Shown piece after piece: positions 11,638 through 31,639 of a stretch of DNA of 64,000 bases. A program made the translations under genes and the position numbers. The notes under the pieces were generated by a model. That model was not told where the DNA came from, ran no database searches, and worked only from the letters and a program-made list of their open reading frames with translations. Numbering within the stretch: the stretch's first letter is position 1; every line of letters starts with the position of its first letter. Location of the stretch: positions 1-64,000 of the forward strand of contig JAANDG010000594.1 of assembly GCA_036852015.1 (NCBI GenBank), written 5' to 3'. The DNA is from Pelodera strongyloides (lineage: Eukaryota > Nematoda > Chromadorea > Rhabditida > Rhabditidae).

Positions 11638-11997
11638 ATGAAGGTTACATTGTGTTGCATTCGGATCCAACGTACATTTACAAAGCGAATTTTTATGCGT
11701 TCTCAATTGCTTGATTACAATGATACACCCTCTAGTTCAGATAGAGATACATTATTGAAGCTTGATACACTTGACAATCGACGTAGGAAGGCAGATGCTA
11801 GAATGCTCAGAAAAATATTGGCTGGCAAATGCGGCCATAATCTACGTTCAATGTACAAATTCAGGAATTCTAATCTGTCCTCTCGACGTGGTCGTATCAA
11901 AATCATAATCCCTCGGGTGACTAGGAATGTTCGCAGACACTGTTTTGTCCATAGAACTTCACTTATGATTGAGAGTAACCCTCGCCTATTCCTGTAA
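11638..11997 (+). pseudogene. LINE (CR1-like) ORF2 C-terminal remnant, copy 2
   Basis: An open 119-codon stretch. Its core LDTLDNRRRKADARMLRKI, followed by a basic region and RRHCFVHR, resembles the C-terminal tail of non-LTR retrotransposon ORF2 proteins (pattern L..RR...D..ML.KI...G). It has no reverse transcriptase or endonuclease domain, so it is a 5'-truncated insertion. The 3' end is followed by AATAAATGTTATGTTATGTT at about 12106-12138, a tandem terminal repeat typical of CR1-like elements. Family assignment by eye only. Confidence 0.5.
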
Positions 11998-12139
11998 ACA
12001 TGTTTTTATTTGATGCTTTTATTTTAATCAGATTTACATTTTCACGTTTCATAGTTATTCATTGTGGTACTGCCTCGACAAAACTTGTGCGACATTTTAT
12101 GTTCGTAATAAATGTTATGTTATGTTATGTTATGTTAGT

Positions 12140-13489
12140 TACATACATTTGGTTATACCCATTGCAAGAACGTTAATTTATACACAAATCTTCCCTGTAA
12201 AATTATCTGGCTCAATTGTTTTGGTCAAAGCCATCCACCCGCAATAAATCAAGCAAAAAAATGTAGGAAGGAGATTGTGTACACAATATGTTTCTTAGCT
12301 CTTCCATGTATTGTTAGCTTCATGGATGTGGTGCTATGTCACTACGTACTTACAATTAGAACAAAACAACGAGATGATAATCCTCAGTATCTTTGATTTT
12401 GCGTTTTATTGCTTATGTTTGCACGACGTGGGATAAAAATGAGCATTTCTTTTCGTGAGGAAAATACGGACACTATGAGGAATTGTCTTCAGGCGAAGCA
12501 AAATACCGAAACTTGAGGAATCCATCTTGCTGGCTCAGTTCATTGCTTCGTAAATTGAGTATGTGTGAGAAAGAAGAGAAAGTGAACTTTTTCAAGTTTT
12601 TTAATATAAATCACCAATGCGTTCAACTATTCGGATCGGGCAACAAAAATAATCATAGATTATGATGGGCAAATTATGCGAAAATATTTGGAACAAAACA
12701 AAAAGGCAAATATAATTTCATCAACATTGGGTTGGTTGGGGTCACAAGCAATGCGTTACGTTACTCATAAACATTTAATAACAAAAATGCACTTAGTCTT
12801 AATCGATGCGCCCATAATTGTATGCCTTTTTTTTTGCCCACCCCTAGATTTCACTTGTTGGTTAAATGTATTTAAATGAGCAAGATAAGTTTTTTTTGTA
12901 CGAGTCTTTTGCTGATTCTAATGGTGCCATAATTCAATGCGCTACACTACACCCCTGCTTTCTTACACGAGATAAGAAAGCTGAGACTTAGTTAGCATTG
13001 TATAAATAGAGCACTGACAATTATAGTCTCCCTTATCAGTAAATTGCGTCACGAGGTCAATTGGAAAGAAAATGGGGAACTTCCTAATCAGTAAAGTATG
13101 CGTTATGGCAATTGACGTCACTGTCGTACCAACTGACGTGAGGAAGAATCCTTCTGAGGATTATGTACCATTTAGGTTTTTACCCCAATCAGTTTTTACC
13201 CCAATAGCGCTATATGCGAGGAGAGGTAGGGAAAGAATCTTTCTCTCACTTTGAAGTTGTCTCACAATCTTTATCAGTTTTTGACCCTCTTAACCTATAG
13301 TGCTATTTTCCGGCCGGCTACTGTGCATCAGATGTCGAATGGAACGGGGATTCAAGTCTATCCAATATCAGCAGACCACAAACTCTGGGATCCTTATTTT
13401 GGAAACTTTTTGTACTGATTGTGATTTTTATTTGTGCACTAAACATATAAAAACTAAATAACGGGGTGATTTGAAGTGACCCCATCCCC
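12140..13489. other. Unassigned AT-rich sequence, copy 2
   Basis: Second copy of about 1240-2580. Apart from a 60-codon ORF (13072-13254) conserved between the copies, which is expected from recent duplication, I see no gene. Confidence 0.5.
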
Positions 13490-13850
13490 TTAAAGGAGGA
13501 GGCTCACGAGAATGAAGTGCTCAAATAGTTTCCTTTATCGAAAGATGATGGTATTAAATTTAAAGGGACAGGCACACTGATATAAACTTATATTTATTAT
13601 TTGATCATAATGTATATAAAGGTATATGCAAAATAGTCATTTGCATATACACCTTTGATGTGCATATGTTAATGACTTCACTTTTTTTTAAAAGGTCTGT
13701 CTACGGTACCTTTGGTAGGATAGATCACCGGAAACACGTCCCCAGGGCGAAGCGGAATGAGATTTAGTATGTATATACATATATATTGTAATAAGAACCC
13801 TTTATATGCATTCATCAAATAATAAATATAGGTTTATATCGGTCCCTTAA
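13490..13850. mobile_element. Nested MITEs: family-2 end plus GGGACAGGC element, copy 2
   Basis: The family-2 left end starts at TTAA 13490-13493. The inner element spans 13560-13850 with TTAA at both ends and inverted arms through AAACTTATATTTATTATTTG. The central part contains TATATGCAAA and TTTGCATATA facing each other. Confidence 0.7.
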
Positions 13851-14089
13851 ATAGACAGATTTTGAGACTTCTTACATGAAGTTGCCTCCCCGCGCTGTCT
13901 TTGTCTTCATAAGAACACAGCTTAAAATAATTTATTTTAGGCGAGAGAACAACACAAAAAAAAGTTAAATTCAACAGTACAAATGGATCTAAAGTTAGTT
14001 TCCAGGTTTAGTTCTGCTCAAACACAAGTACACTGACAAAAACACATGACAAAAACTACACATATTTATGTGAACACTCGTTAGTTCAT

Positions 14090-17000
14090 TTATGTGTTAG
14101 CGGTTGCCACCATTTGTCTGAAATCTTTCTCTAGTTGCATCTTCTCCGTATTTGCCCGTTCCTCAGCTCCAGCGCCGAGCAGTTTGGTTATTTGATCACA
14201 CTTTCCCTTGAAAGCTTGAGATTTTTCTGGGGCAACGGCCAGTCCATTTAGTTCGTCCACCATTTTATAGGTCGCGGTTTCGAAATTCTTCATTGCGAGC
14301 GTGCGCTTCATCTCCTTTTCGTTCCTGCGTTTAATACGCTCGAACGCCTCCTATAATAAGTGAAATTTCGGTTTTCAATACAAAACAGTAATTTTGAGTT
14401 ATTTTCTGCCCGGCGTAGCCGATTATGAGAAAAACAAACCAAAACAAGGAACAATACTTCTATAAAGGGACGGGAGCAAAAAATTACCGCCATTTCTTTA
14501 CACGGTGTACCAGCGCATATTAAAGGAGGAGGCGCACGAGATCCAAGTGTACGATTTATTCCTTCTTATCGATAGATGACGGCATTTGCTTCCAAGAAAG
14601 ATGCCTTACGAAGCAAAAGCTTTTAATTAGAAGGAATAAGTCAGAATAATGCTCAAATTTTTATCTAAATTCTTGACCGTAGCCTTTGCAATTGTGTGTC
14701 CCGAGGGTATCTGGGAGACTCAAAATAAGAAAATAAGGGTGCCACTATAGCTAGATACCCTCGGGACACATACAATAAGAGCCAGATACCCTCGGGACAC
14801 AAAGGCTACGGTCAAGAATTTAGATATAATCCTGAGCATTATACTGATTTATTCCTTCTAATTAAAAGCTTTTGCTTCGTAAGGCATCTTTCTTGGAAGC
14901 AAATGATCGATAAGAATAAAGAAATGGTACACTTAGATCTCGTGCGCCTCCTCCTTTAACACCCAACTGTCAACTTAATTTGTACCAAATCAGAGTATTT
15001 TATTAGTGAACCGACCCAACATTGCTACATAAATTAAATGACGGGCCCATCAAAATAAACATATATTTATCATGATTTTGTAACTTGTATAAGGGGGATT
15101 ATTATAATATATTTCCACGAAATTTCGGCTAGACTTTATCCCGCTGTAATTTTTCGGGGTCCATATTCGGATAACTATACCGTAGGCGCAAAACAATTGA
15201 ACCCTTATTTCCTTTCCGCGTATCTCGGGGGAATATGGCTGTATAGACAGATACTCTCCTGCTATGTTCCTCTCCGACCCAAAGTGCCGACCCAACTAAA
15301 GCGAAGTCCGACTCTGGGCGGTCCTAGTTTCCGCCCCGGGTCGAAAAATTTGAAAAAGGCGTAGGAGTTGGATCGGCAAAACCACTGTTTGGAGTCGGAG
15401 TTGGGTCGGCACCACCACGGTTTGGAGTCGGCACCACCGTGATTTGTACAGAAGCGTAGCCCATAAATTACACCACATAACGGGAGGAAATGTTTATTGC
15501 GAATAATACATACACAGTGTATGGCTAAACATTCAAATTTGACGGAGTTTTAGCGAATCTTCCATTGTCCAGTATTAGTATCAGGCAGCAGAATGCATCT
15601 TTGATGTTGTGAACTTCCATGGAGCTGGCCACCAGTGTCTAAATGTATTAAATTAAATAGTAAATGAAAGTGTAATACTTATGCGTCATTCTGCGAAGAT
15701 TACAAACTATTAGTAACATATACTTCTACAGCTGAGTCTATCTATAGTGAACGATGGGAACCCTATTCTTACGACATTATAAACTTACTTTATCGTGTTT
15801 CCTTCCGTTTGTTTGCTTGCTTGAACGCGCACCAGTAAGTGAAGCAATGGTACCTGTGATAGCAATAAGTTAATAGAGGAAATAATAAAGGAAATAGAAA
15901 CAAATTAGAAAGAAACCAGAAAGTGCAGGACTTCAAAAAAATGTGAAAAAATCATCGTGAAAAATGCGATGTGCATGCGGAAGGGCTGCAAGCGCGCCAG
16001 TTGGGTCGGACCTGGGTCAGACTTGGGTCAGTTTGGCTGGCATGCGTTCACTGCTTCTGTCTACTGTACTGCTACACTATTTGTACTGCTAAAGGGTCGG
16101 CACTGCAAATTTCAGTCATATTTAGCGTCGGCGGTGTGGTCGAAAGCCACAATTTGGGCGCGCATTGGGTCACACAATACAGAAATAAGGCTGCAATTGT
16201 TTTGTGCCTACGGTATAGTTATCCGAATGTCGAACCCAAAAAATTTCAGCGGGATAAAGTCTAGCCGAAATTTAGTGTACATATATAATAATAAATTCCA
16301 TTTATACAAATTATAAAAACATGCTAAATATATGTTTATTTTGATGGGCCCGTCCCTTTAAGGGATAAAGGTGACAATTATGTTGTTGAAAACAATTGTC
16401 ACTCGGTACTCTGTTGTCGGCAAGCGGAAAAAAATTGGAAATGCGGCTTTCGATGCCATGGCTGTAAAAAAATTATAGCTTTATAACAAACAAAAATTAA
16501 AAAAATTTTGGTACGTGGGTATGTGCCTTTACATTGCCTAAGCCGGTCCACGAAGAAAAAGTTTTCCTCAATTTAATTGCACAGAATGTCCGGAATTTCA
16601 GAAATACTGCTGTGAAAACCGCATTTCTTTACGCCTAGAACTCGCAGAGTCTTCCTTGGCAAATTGTTCGGCCAGGTACCGTATTCAGAATTCAGTCTCA
16701 ATTTTTTTCTCTTTTAGGGTATTCCAGTATTGGAACCGCTTTGTTATAATTGAAGGAATGCTCTTCATTCGTTTAACAATTAGTATGCAGAGGCAGAGAA
16801 GGAATGCCGAATGCTAATGAACAGATATAAACCGTAAAAACGTATTTTATCCTTTCTGACTACGATACCTGGCCGAACTGTTTGCCGGCGAATATCTCTG
16901 CGAGTTCTAAAAGTAAAAAGTTAAAGCTAGGCCTGTTTTCAGGGCCCCGAAGGAGCCCCTGCAGTCCGCCCTGGTCTATCGAAGTAGTGAGCTCGAGAGA

Positions 17001-20000
17001 TTGAAACCATCCTTGATTACGGAATGGGTGGCCAGCCCTGATCCAAGAAACCTTCCCAATTTTTCACCTGGTACCGTTCTTACCACCAGGCCGGTGGAAA
17101 TTCTGTACAAGTCAATTAAGAAAAACTTTTTTCTCGTGGGCCTTGTCCCTTTAAGGGAGAAAATTTGGCCGCTACCTTGTGGAGTCGACCGACGAGAGTG
17201 GTGATCGTTATAGCCTTGTGCTGCCCTGTTGTCTTGTCTTTTGCAGAAACAGTTAAAATTCCATCTACGTCGATGCTGAACGTCACTTCGAATGCCGGAA
17301 CTCCCCTTGATTGAGGAGGAAGATCATCGAGTGTGAATTCCCCAAGTAACGTGTTTCCAGAGGTATCTTCGGATTCCCCTTGAAATACCTGAAAAAAAAC
17401 GACCCAATACCGTTTATTTCTGATTTCAATGTAATTTATCATGCGGAAATTGTCTTTCATTATCTGTCTTTCGTTCATCAAAAAAAGTTTTGCTTTAAGT
17501 TTTCCTAATAAGCATCATTTGGAGCATTAACACGTCAATACAACCGTTTTTTATGCAGTACATACCTTAAATCGCACAGCAACTTGGTTATCGTAGGCTG
17601 TCGTGAAATCCTCTGTAGCTTTAGTGGGTATGTGTGTATTGCGAGCGACTACGTTAGTCATGACACGCCCAACTGTCTCTACGCCTAGTGTCATTGCGAC
17701 AACATCTTTGAGGCGAATTTCATTTCCTATTTGTGTTTTCCCATCGGAGAGGATTCCGGCTTGTATGGCAGCACCATAGGCTACGGCCTCGTCGGGGTTA
17801 ATACTTTGTTTCAATGATTTGCCAGCAAACAAGTGTGAAAGTAGCTCCTGTATCTTAGGTATCCGAGTGGAGCCTCCAACGAGCACCACATCATCAATCT
17901 GAAGAAGTACAAAATAATTAGAAGTGCAAAAATAACACCATTATTATCCAGTACATTACTGAGAACACTTTCACTTCCAAGCACATTATGTAACCACCAA
18001 CTATGTAAAACTGTAAGTTGATAAACACTCGCAAAAGATAAGTCTAAGATCCGAGCATCTTGTCACAAATTTCATTACGCTGTTTTGCTCCTGCAAGTCA
18101 TTCTACGCCTTCCTGTGTGTCCGCGAATTATGAGGTACATCACACTTGTTTTTATGTTTTATGTGCTAAGCTACCTCATCTTTCGTCATTTTTGCGTCAG
18201 TTAAGGCATCCTTCACGAGATCCATGGTCAGCCCAAACTTGTTCGCGCATAGTGTTTCAAACATCTCGCGAGTTATACTCGCATTGTACTCGATGCCATT
18301 GACTGCCAACTCAAGCACTGCTCTCTTGCGATCCGAAAGCGTGCACTTAACGAACTCGCATTTGGTTCGCAAGCGAAGAAGAGCTCGGTGGTCTTTGTTC
18401 AGATCCTTAATATAAAATTTTATCATTGCCAGATCAGGTGCTTTATAGCTTCGCGACTGTGTCGCTTGAGGCCGGGGAAAAGCGACAACATTTCTTCAAA
18501 AGCCAATAAACTTTCTTTCAATATGTATAAACAAGTGGTACGATTTCGCAGATCTTCCAACAGCCAGAGGGTTTCTTTAGTAATGTTATGTAGAAAGAAC
18601 CAAATAAAAAAATTCGTCGTAGTATTATAGGGTTGACATTGGTTGATTAGGACTCGTCGGGCATTCAAGTTTATGGAAGATGTTAGGCAGTGGCCTTACT
18701 TCACGACCACATCAGGCACGGTCGTTTATTGTGAAATACCTGTTATATCAGACAGGTCGATTTCTGTAAAATCTCAATTAATAACGAGGAATACGAAATG
18801 AAGCAATCTCGCCTTTTTATGCTTCTCCATAAAGTCGCCCACAAAATGTTCGACAAGCATAGTATCGAAATCGTCCCCTCCGAGACGATTGTTTCCGGTC
18901 GTGGCCCTTACTTCAAACTCTTTCCCCTTGATTGTCAAAATTGAAACATCAAACGTTCCTAAAATTAGCGATTTCTTTTCTTTCTATTGGTGTGATGTAA
19001 TGCTTACTCTCACCTCCCACATGTGTAAGTTAGTTGTGGGGTATGCTGGCGACGAATACTATGAATGAATACTAAATAAGGTCTAAAGTGTTTTACTTTC
19101 CATAATTTCAGTGTGTTTGGCTTCAGGTAATTGTGCTTAATTCAAGGTTTGATGTCATCTCTTTTCGCTACATTTAAAGCAAAAATCGCGAATACCTTCC
19201 TTTAAGACAAAGCACACACTATTGAGCAATCTTAACAAATCGTCAGTGTACCTCCACCAAGATCGTACACCAAAATATTCATGTTTTCCTTTCGTTTGTT
19301 CTGCAGGCCATATGCAATAGCTGCAGCTGTGGGTTCATTGAGAAGATGAAGAATGTTTAGGTCAGCTATACGTGCAGCATCTTTCGTAGCCTAGATGCAA
19401 ACATACATATTTATAGTAAATGCAAGTATGAGCGCGGGTAAATAAACCTACTATGTATAACACCACCATTTTATGTTTGTGCACACCTGTCTTTGTGAAT
19501 CGGTAAACTTCGCAGGAACTGTTATCACCACATTCTTTACGACGTGTCCCAGGTAGCTTTCTGCGATCTCCTTCATCTTTGTGAGCACCTTGGCCGAGAT
19601 CTCCTCTGGAGTCATTTCTTTGTTCTCTCCTAATGATTCGACCTCGATCACCGGGTGTCCATTTCTGTTCACAACCTTATATGGACAGTATTGAGTGTCC
19701 CATTTCACGTCCGGATCGTTGAAGTCCTTTCCAATGATACGTTTTGCACCGAATATTGTGTTTTTGGGATTGGATGCCAGTTGCTCAAATGCCGGACTTC
19801 CCACCAACGTTCCTTCTTCGGTGAACGATACACAGGAAGGAGTTGTTCTCTGTCCTGAAAGAAGGTTGTGTTGATTGGTTGGACTCGCTATGTTTTTTTG
19901 TTAAAATGCTGCTTCGAATGGGATTTTTCAAATTCTGCTTCTAATGGGGCCATGCAAAAGTCATGGATGATTGGGCCAACAAATAATCAAAAATATTTAA

Positions 20001-20125
20001 TGTTTATTACCTTGTTCGTTGCGAATGATTTCGACAACCCCATTTTGCACAACTGCCACGCATGAATTAGTGGTTCCCAGGTCTATTCCAATAGCTACAT
20101 TATTCTCAACCTTTGAAGCCGGCAT
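14090..20125 (-). CDS. HSP70-family chaperone, gene C (8 exons, about 601 residues)
   Basis: Proposed exons: 20125-20011, 19854-19487, 19390-19252, 18958-18813, 18405-18175, 17898-17566, 17388-17176 and 14350-14090; frames join without a stop. The ATPase domain (about residues 1-385) has [38 protein letters not shown] plus GTFDVS, LGGDDFD and VGGSTRIP, so nucleotide-binding motifs look complete. The substrate domain starts [12 protein letters not shown] and has [15 protein letters not shown]. The last exon is an 86-residue helical lid ending ATANT, so there is no EEVD or KDEL tail and no signal peptide; a cytosolic location is inferred. It is slightly short for an HSP70 (about 640). The exon 4 donor appears to be AAG followed by GCGAGA, a GC-AG intron. 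TTTTACAG lies 9 bases before the ATG, a possible trans-splice or 5'-UTR acceptor. The last intron (2.8 kb) holds several MITEs. Confidence 0.85.
14520..14959. mobile_element. TTAA foldback MITE, family 2, copy 2 (in gene C intron)
   Basis: TTAA at both ends and arms AGGAGGAGGCGCACGAGATC with inverted complement. Near-full palindrome. It lies in the last intron of gene C, about 170 bp from the lid exon. Confidence 0.85.
15034..16361. mobile_element. 1.3-kb TTAA element with long inverted arms (family 5 variant)
   Basis: TTAA at 15034-15037 and 16358-16361. Left arm ATGACGGGCCCATCAAAATA pairs with TATTTTGATGGGCCCGTCCC at the right. Inner arms such as TTCGGCTAGACTTTATCCCG (15125) and CGGGATAAAGTCTAGCCGAA (16248) extend the inverted repeat past 200 bp on each side. 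The middle carries no transposase I can recognise; ORFs at 15957-16316 are short and unconvincing. Contained in the last intron of gene C. Confidence 0.8.
16530..17154. mobile_element. TTAA element, family 6 (CCCACGAGAAAAAAG)
   Basis: The right end is AAAAAACTTTTTTCTCGTGG then GCCTTGTCCC and TTAA at 17151-17154. A diverged inverted left arm begins near GGTCCACGAAGAAAAAGTTT (16552). The inner arms share CTGTGAAAACCGCATTTCTT and GCGAATATCTCTGCGAGTTC motifs seen at 46986 and 53815. It ends 22 bp from exon 7 of gene C, on the intron side. Confidence 0.75.
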
Positions 20126-21271
20126 AACTGGCTGCTGTAAAATATCAATATCTATGTAATCGTCGAGTAGTCGAGTATGCACCTGCATCTCCGCCTCGAA
20201 TGTGGAACGCGCTTCTTATTTTCAGTAACTACTCCAACATGTCAATAGTAACCTGATCGTCTATACTTGAGTTTTATGTATAAAGTTTTATGCGTGAAAC
20301 TTAAAAAAAAATAGAGAAAAATTTGCATCCTACCATATTTGTTACAGAAAATCAGGTGAGGTGGTCAAAAATATGCGTTTCCCGAACCTGATCCTTTTAA
20401 AGGATGGGGCCTCTCTCGAATCACCCCTTTTTAATTTATTTTTATTGATAATACTACAAAAATCAAACAAAAAAAACATAAAGCAATGACAGAAACGATG
20501 ACCCTCACCAAAGGAACCCCCTTTTTGGGAAGCTATTCCATAATGACTCCCCATCTGTAAAATCATATGGAAAAATATACTATTATGGTAACCTAGCTTT
20601 TCTCAAGGATGTCTGGGAAAAACGTTGTACATAGTACGCAAAATAGGCTGAGCTGTGAAAGAAATGAAGCACCCAGCAATATAGATGCGTAGCCAGAACT
20701 CAAAGAAAGACTCCTTGTAACAAGGAGCATTTTAGGACACAAGCAGGCTTTGTACTTTAGGCACAAAAGCACTTTTAATGCTAAAACTGCAGTTATATTT
20801 TTTTTGCAGCAACGTTTGGGTTGCCTGTCTGGGCCGCATAACACACAGTTTGTGATGGCAAATTACTGCACGTTGTATATAGTAGTCAATTAGGCCTTGT
20901 TGTAGAACCACAAAACAAGATAAACGTTATTAGTGTAGTAAAACTAGAAGAAGCAACAAATGCAAGAATAGGACGGGAACTTTAGTGTCACCTTGCCTTG
21001 GCGCGTTATAAAACGTCGATTTTTGAGAAAAAATATCTCACAGGCGACTTATCTATCAGTCGTTTTCTTGACAGGAGGTGAGTTTTTTTTCTTGAAACCC
21101 TTGATAAGGTGCACCTTTCAGTTGTGATTCAATATCTACATATTTCCTTTCTTCACCCCGGAGAATTTTTTGGCGTTGATTTACTAAACTAGATTAAATT
21201 TTTACATATTTATGCTAAAAAAAATTCTAAACTAGGCAAAAAAAAAATTTGATACAGTTGGTCCCTTTTTC

Positions 21272-21453
21272 TTAAAGCGAAATACCGGTCGGTTTTTGAA
21301 ACGCATCGTGGACAGCTGAATTCTTAAATATTAATGCTAATTTGCTCGCATTTATCTCATTTTTTTATTCTACTTTATGTTCATTTACATATGCTGCATA
21401 AGAATGCTGATGTACACGATGCGTTTCAAAAATCCGTCGGTAGTTCGCTTTAA
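21272..21453. mobile_element. TTAA MITE, family 3 (GCGAAATACCGG)
   Basis: TTAA at both ends, with arms AGCGAAATACCGGTCGGTTT and the inverted GATGCGTTTCAAAAATCCG...GCGAACTACCGACGG-type right end. About 180 bp. Related copies at 25294, 31457 and 36993. Confidence 0.85.
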
Positions 21454-21789
21454 AGTGGATCAGTCGGACTCCTCGTGGTCCTCAAAAATAAATAAATGTT
21501 TCACTTGTTTTTCCTACGATATCAACACATATTCATAAATTTAATTTTTAAAGATAATACAACCGTTCTGGAGAAGAGCAGAAGTAAGCTGTAAGCTAGC
21601 ATCTGAGAAAAAGAGACACTAAGATCTGAGAAAAATAATGTTTTCTGTTGTTCTTGTAAAAGCGAGTTTCTCAAAGTTTGTGTTATGCTTCATTCCAGGC
21701 CATTGTCACATAGGTTGGTTACCTAAATTATCGAAACATCAATTATTCACTAAACCCACTCATCCAATGGTCCTCTTTCCGTTGCATTT

Positions 21790-21842
21790 TTTAATATATA
21801 TATATATCTATATAATATCTATATAATATATATAATATATAT

Positions 21843-21878
<36 letters not shown>

Positions 21879-21882
21879 TTAA
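21790..21882. repeat. TA microsatellite
   Basis: An almost uninterrupted alternating T/A tract, about 185 bp upstream of the gene D start codon. Confidence 0.9.
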
Positions 21883-22066
21883 ATAAAGTATCACTACCTC
21901 ACTTCCGCTTTGTTTTTATCCCTACATCTCTCATCATTTGTGTGAATATAAAGTGGTGCACTAAAGTAAAGCTCTGTCCTGTGGTCTCTCTCTGTTGATA
22001 TTCCAACTCCGTTGCGAATTTGTGGCAAATATTTTCGTAAGATAATAAAACCAATGATGGATTTAG

Positions 22067-29579
<7,513 letters not shown>

Positions 29580-31456
29580 ATACGCTTAGCACATCCAGGA
29601 AAGAAGAAGCGACCGCCAGGAATAAACTGTAATCGTGTATATGAAGCTCGTGTCGCACATAGCTAAAATTGTAATCAGCTTGTAATCAGAGGTCATACTC
29701 ACCACACCGTTTCCTCGGAACCATTCCCGGAGTCAGAAAATATTCTATAAACGCGCAGATAGAAAAAAACGGGTATTCCTCGTGGATAATTGAGTGAAGA
29801 ATGTGGCTTCTGTAGTAAAAAGAAAAATAATTTAAATCAGGAAGCTCACGAAAAAAGAGACCCACTGTTTGAGGATTTTGATATAATTTAATGTTTATAT
29901 TGCTTTACTTACAATTGAAAGCGTATGCGTTGCAAAGCATGTTTATTGCATCATCTTTTGATAAAAGGAAACTAGTTGAGCATTTAATTCTCGTGAGCCT
30001 CCTCCTTTAAGTCTTTTTTCGGAGTTTGTGTTATTCTGTGTGTCTTTCTTATACGAACTATTATTATAAAAGAGTAACTGTAGCGTGTGCTAGCACTCAC
30101 GTTACGGAAGTAGAGAATAAATTGTTCCGCTTTGGAAATAAAAGGTGCCGCAGATCAAATTAGAATATTCTCATAAGTATGGAACGACGCCTCAGGCGGC
30201 GTAGCCGGCTGGTTTTGTAATATTATGCAAAACAAAATAAATAAATAAACTGTATGCGCAATTTGCAATTTGAAATTATTAACATCTCGTGTTTTATTAA
30301 GAGATCACCACGTGGAACCAAATTCTTTTTACTACATTTTTTTTTATTAAGAGATCACCACGCGTTGAACCAAATTCTTTTCACTTCTTTCTACTCTTTT
30401 TACTAATTCTATAGTGTTGTTGGACATTATTTTCCAGTACCTATATTGTATTGTTTACTTTGATTCTTCTTTTTCGTCGCCTCTCACGGCGTTACGATCT
30501 CTTAATGAGTATGATAATTATTCAAATAAATGGAGCACCTATAAATAAAAAATAAATCTTTTCTGCCACAAGAGCCTTCATTCAAGGGGTTTCAAATTTC
30601 AATTTCTAAGTTGCTTATGACTCATGACGTTCCGGCGGAGGTCCTGAGCAGTACGCGACGAGTTCCAGATGGTCTCACCATATCGAAGCACTCACACAAG
30701 ATGAAAAAGGCTGCATACACATAATTTGACATAATGAGTGTAGTGTAACAACGATCGCAAACCTAGATGTCAAATAAAACTCAAGACAAGAAATTCAAAG
30801 GCATTATTTCGCTGGAAAAGCGCAGCGGGAGGATGTAGTAAGTCGGAGAATAGTGTAACCTTATATTACCGGCTATGTTTAAAATAATTTTATACCTTTT
30901 TTTGGGTTTTTGCCTAATAATAGTTTGAATAAAACAAAAACAGTGAAAACATCAAAATAACAGTTAATAGTCATGATGGCAAAAAAAAATAGCCCAAAGT
31001 TAGCCCCGTTGTGTATATAAAACCCAGATTTTGTGCCCTAGCCTGTTTTTTTTTCTCCCAAGTGGCACTACGATGGTTTTAAATTTCCGCGAAAAGAACA
31101 ACAGATATAGGCTATAAGAGAGTGTGAAATTGAAAGACGTATAGAGAGTAGGTACTGCTTTGAAGGAAATGAGAACTCCCCAGTCAAGACTATGTAAATT
31201 TCCCAGCCAAGATATGTAAATTATTTCGGAAAATATATGCATATCAACTGTTTTGAATATAAAACATGCGTATGCAGGTATCCCGATACGTTTCAAATCC
31301 TACGGTAGACTAGTAACTCCGCTTCTCCAGTAGTTCACTGTTCACTCCCTGGGTGAGATTTCAAATAAATTGGCTCTGGTAGAGTTTTTTTCTCAAATCT
31401 TTCCTATATGCACTTATATTCGAAGCAAAACGACGAATTTGGAGTGATGCATTCAT
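29580..31456. other. Spacer downstream of gene D
   Basis: It holds a decayed family-2 MITE with a right end GAGCCTCCTCC plus TTAA at 30007-30010 (left arm degenerate near 29838), a Helitron-like element (30058-30212) and otherwise unassigned AT-rich DNA with no supportable gene. A direct repeat GAGATCACCACG...TGGAACCAAATTCTTTT occurs at about 30301 and 30351. Confidence 0.55.
30058..30212 (+). mobile_element. Helitron-like element, short
   Basis: 5' part CTATTATTATAAAAGAGTAA resembles the start at 58606. The 3' end is CAGGCGGCGTAGCCGGCTGG followed by T, with a GC hairpin just before CTGG. About 155 bp; start approximate. Confidence 0.55.
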
Positions 31457-31639
31457 TTAAAGCGAAATACCGGCCGCTTTTTGAAACGCATCTCAAATAC
31501 TTGCATTCCTATGCATCTATGCAACGTGGGGTCTAATTGGGGTCTAGTTTTCATTCTAATTTTTGCTCATTTGCATATGCTGCATAAGAATTCTGCTGTA
31601 CCCGATGCGTTTCAAAAACCGGCCAGTATTTCGCTTTAA
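31457..31639. mobile_element. TTAA MITE, family 3
   Basis: Arms AGCGAAATACCGGCCGCTTT and inverted GGCCAGTATTTCGCT, TTAA at both ends, GAAACGCATC / GATGCGTTTC inner arms. Confidence 0.88.

Larger units (their letters stand above)
10878..15817 (+). repeat. 4.9-kb segmental duplication, copy 2
   Basis: Second copy of 1-4889. Here the MITE at the left (10740-11111) and the TTAA element at the right (15034-16361) are both complete, and the lid exon is in line with the remaining exons of HSP70 gene C. This copy therefore looks like the source and copy 1 the truncated derivative. The right breakpoint falls inside the TTAA element, within the last intron of gene C. Confidence 0.93.
20200..22066. other. 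Divergent spacer between HSP70 genes C and D
   Basis: Genes C (minus) and D (plus) are head-to-head across about 1.9 kb, so both promoters should lie here. I see no clear heat-shock element arrays (inverted GAA blocks). It holds a fragment resembling the GGATGGGGCC...AATCACCCC TTAA family at 20383-20440, a family-3 MITE (21272-21453) and a TA microsatellite. Confidence 0.5.

Noticed and set aside
15957..16316. ORF of 119 codons inside the 1.3-kb TTAA element as a transposase
   Set aside because: No DDE-type or zinc motifs; the region is largely the inverted arm of the element.
20126..22066. Heat-shock elements between genes C and D
   Set aside because: Single GAA or TTC words occur, but I could not find three properly spaced alternating blocks.
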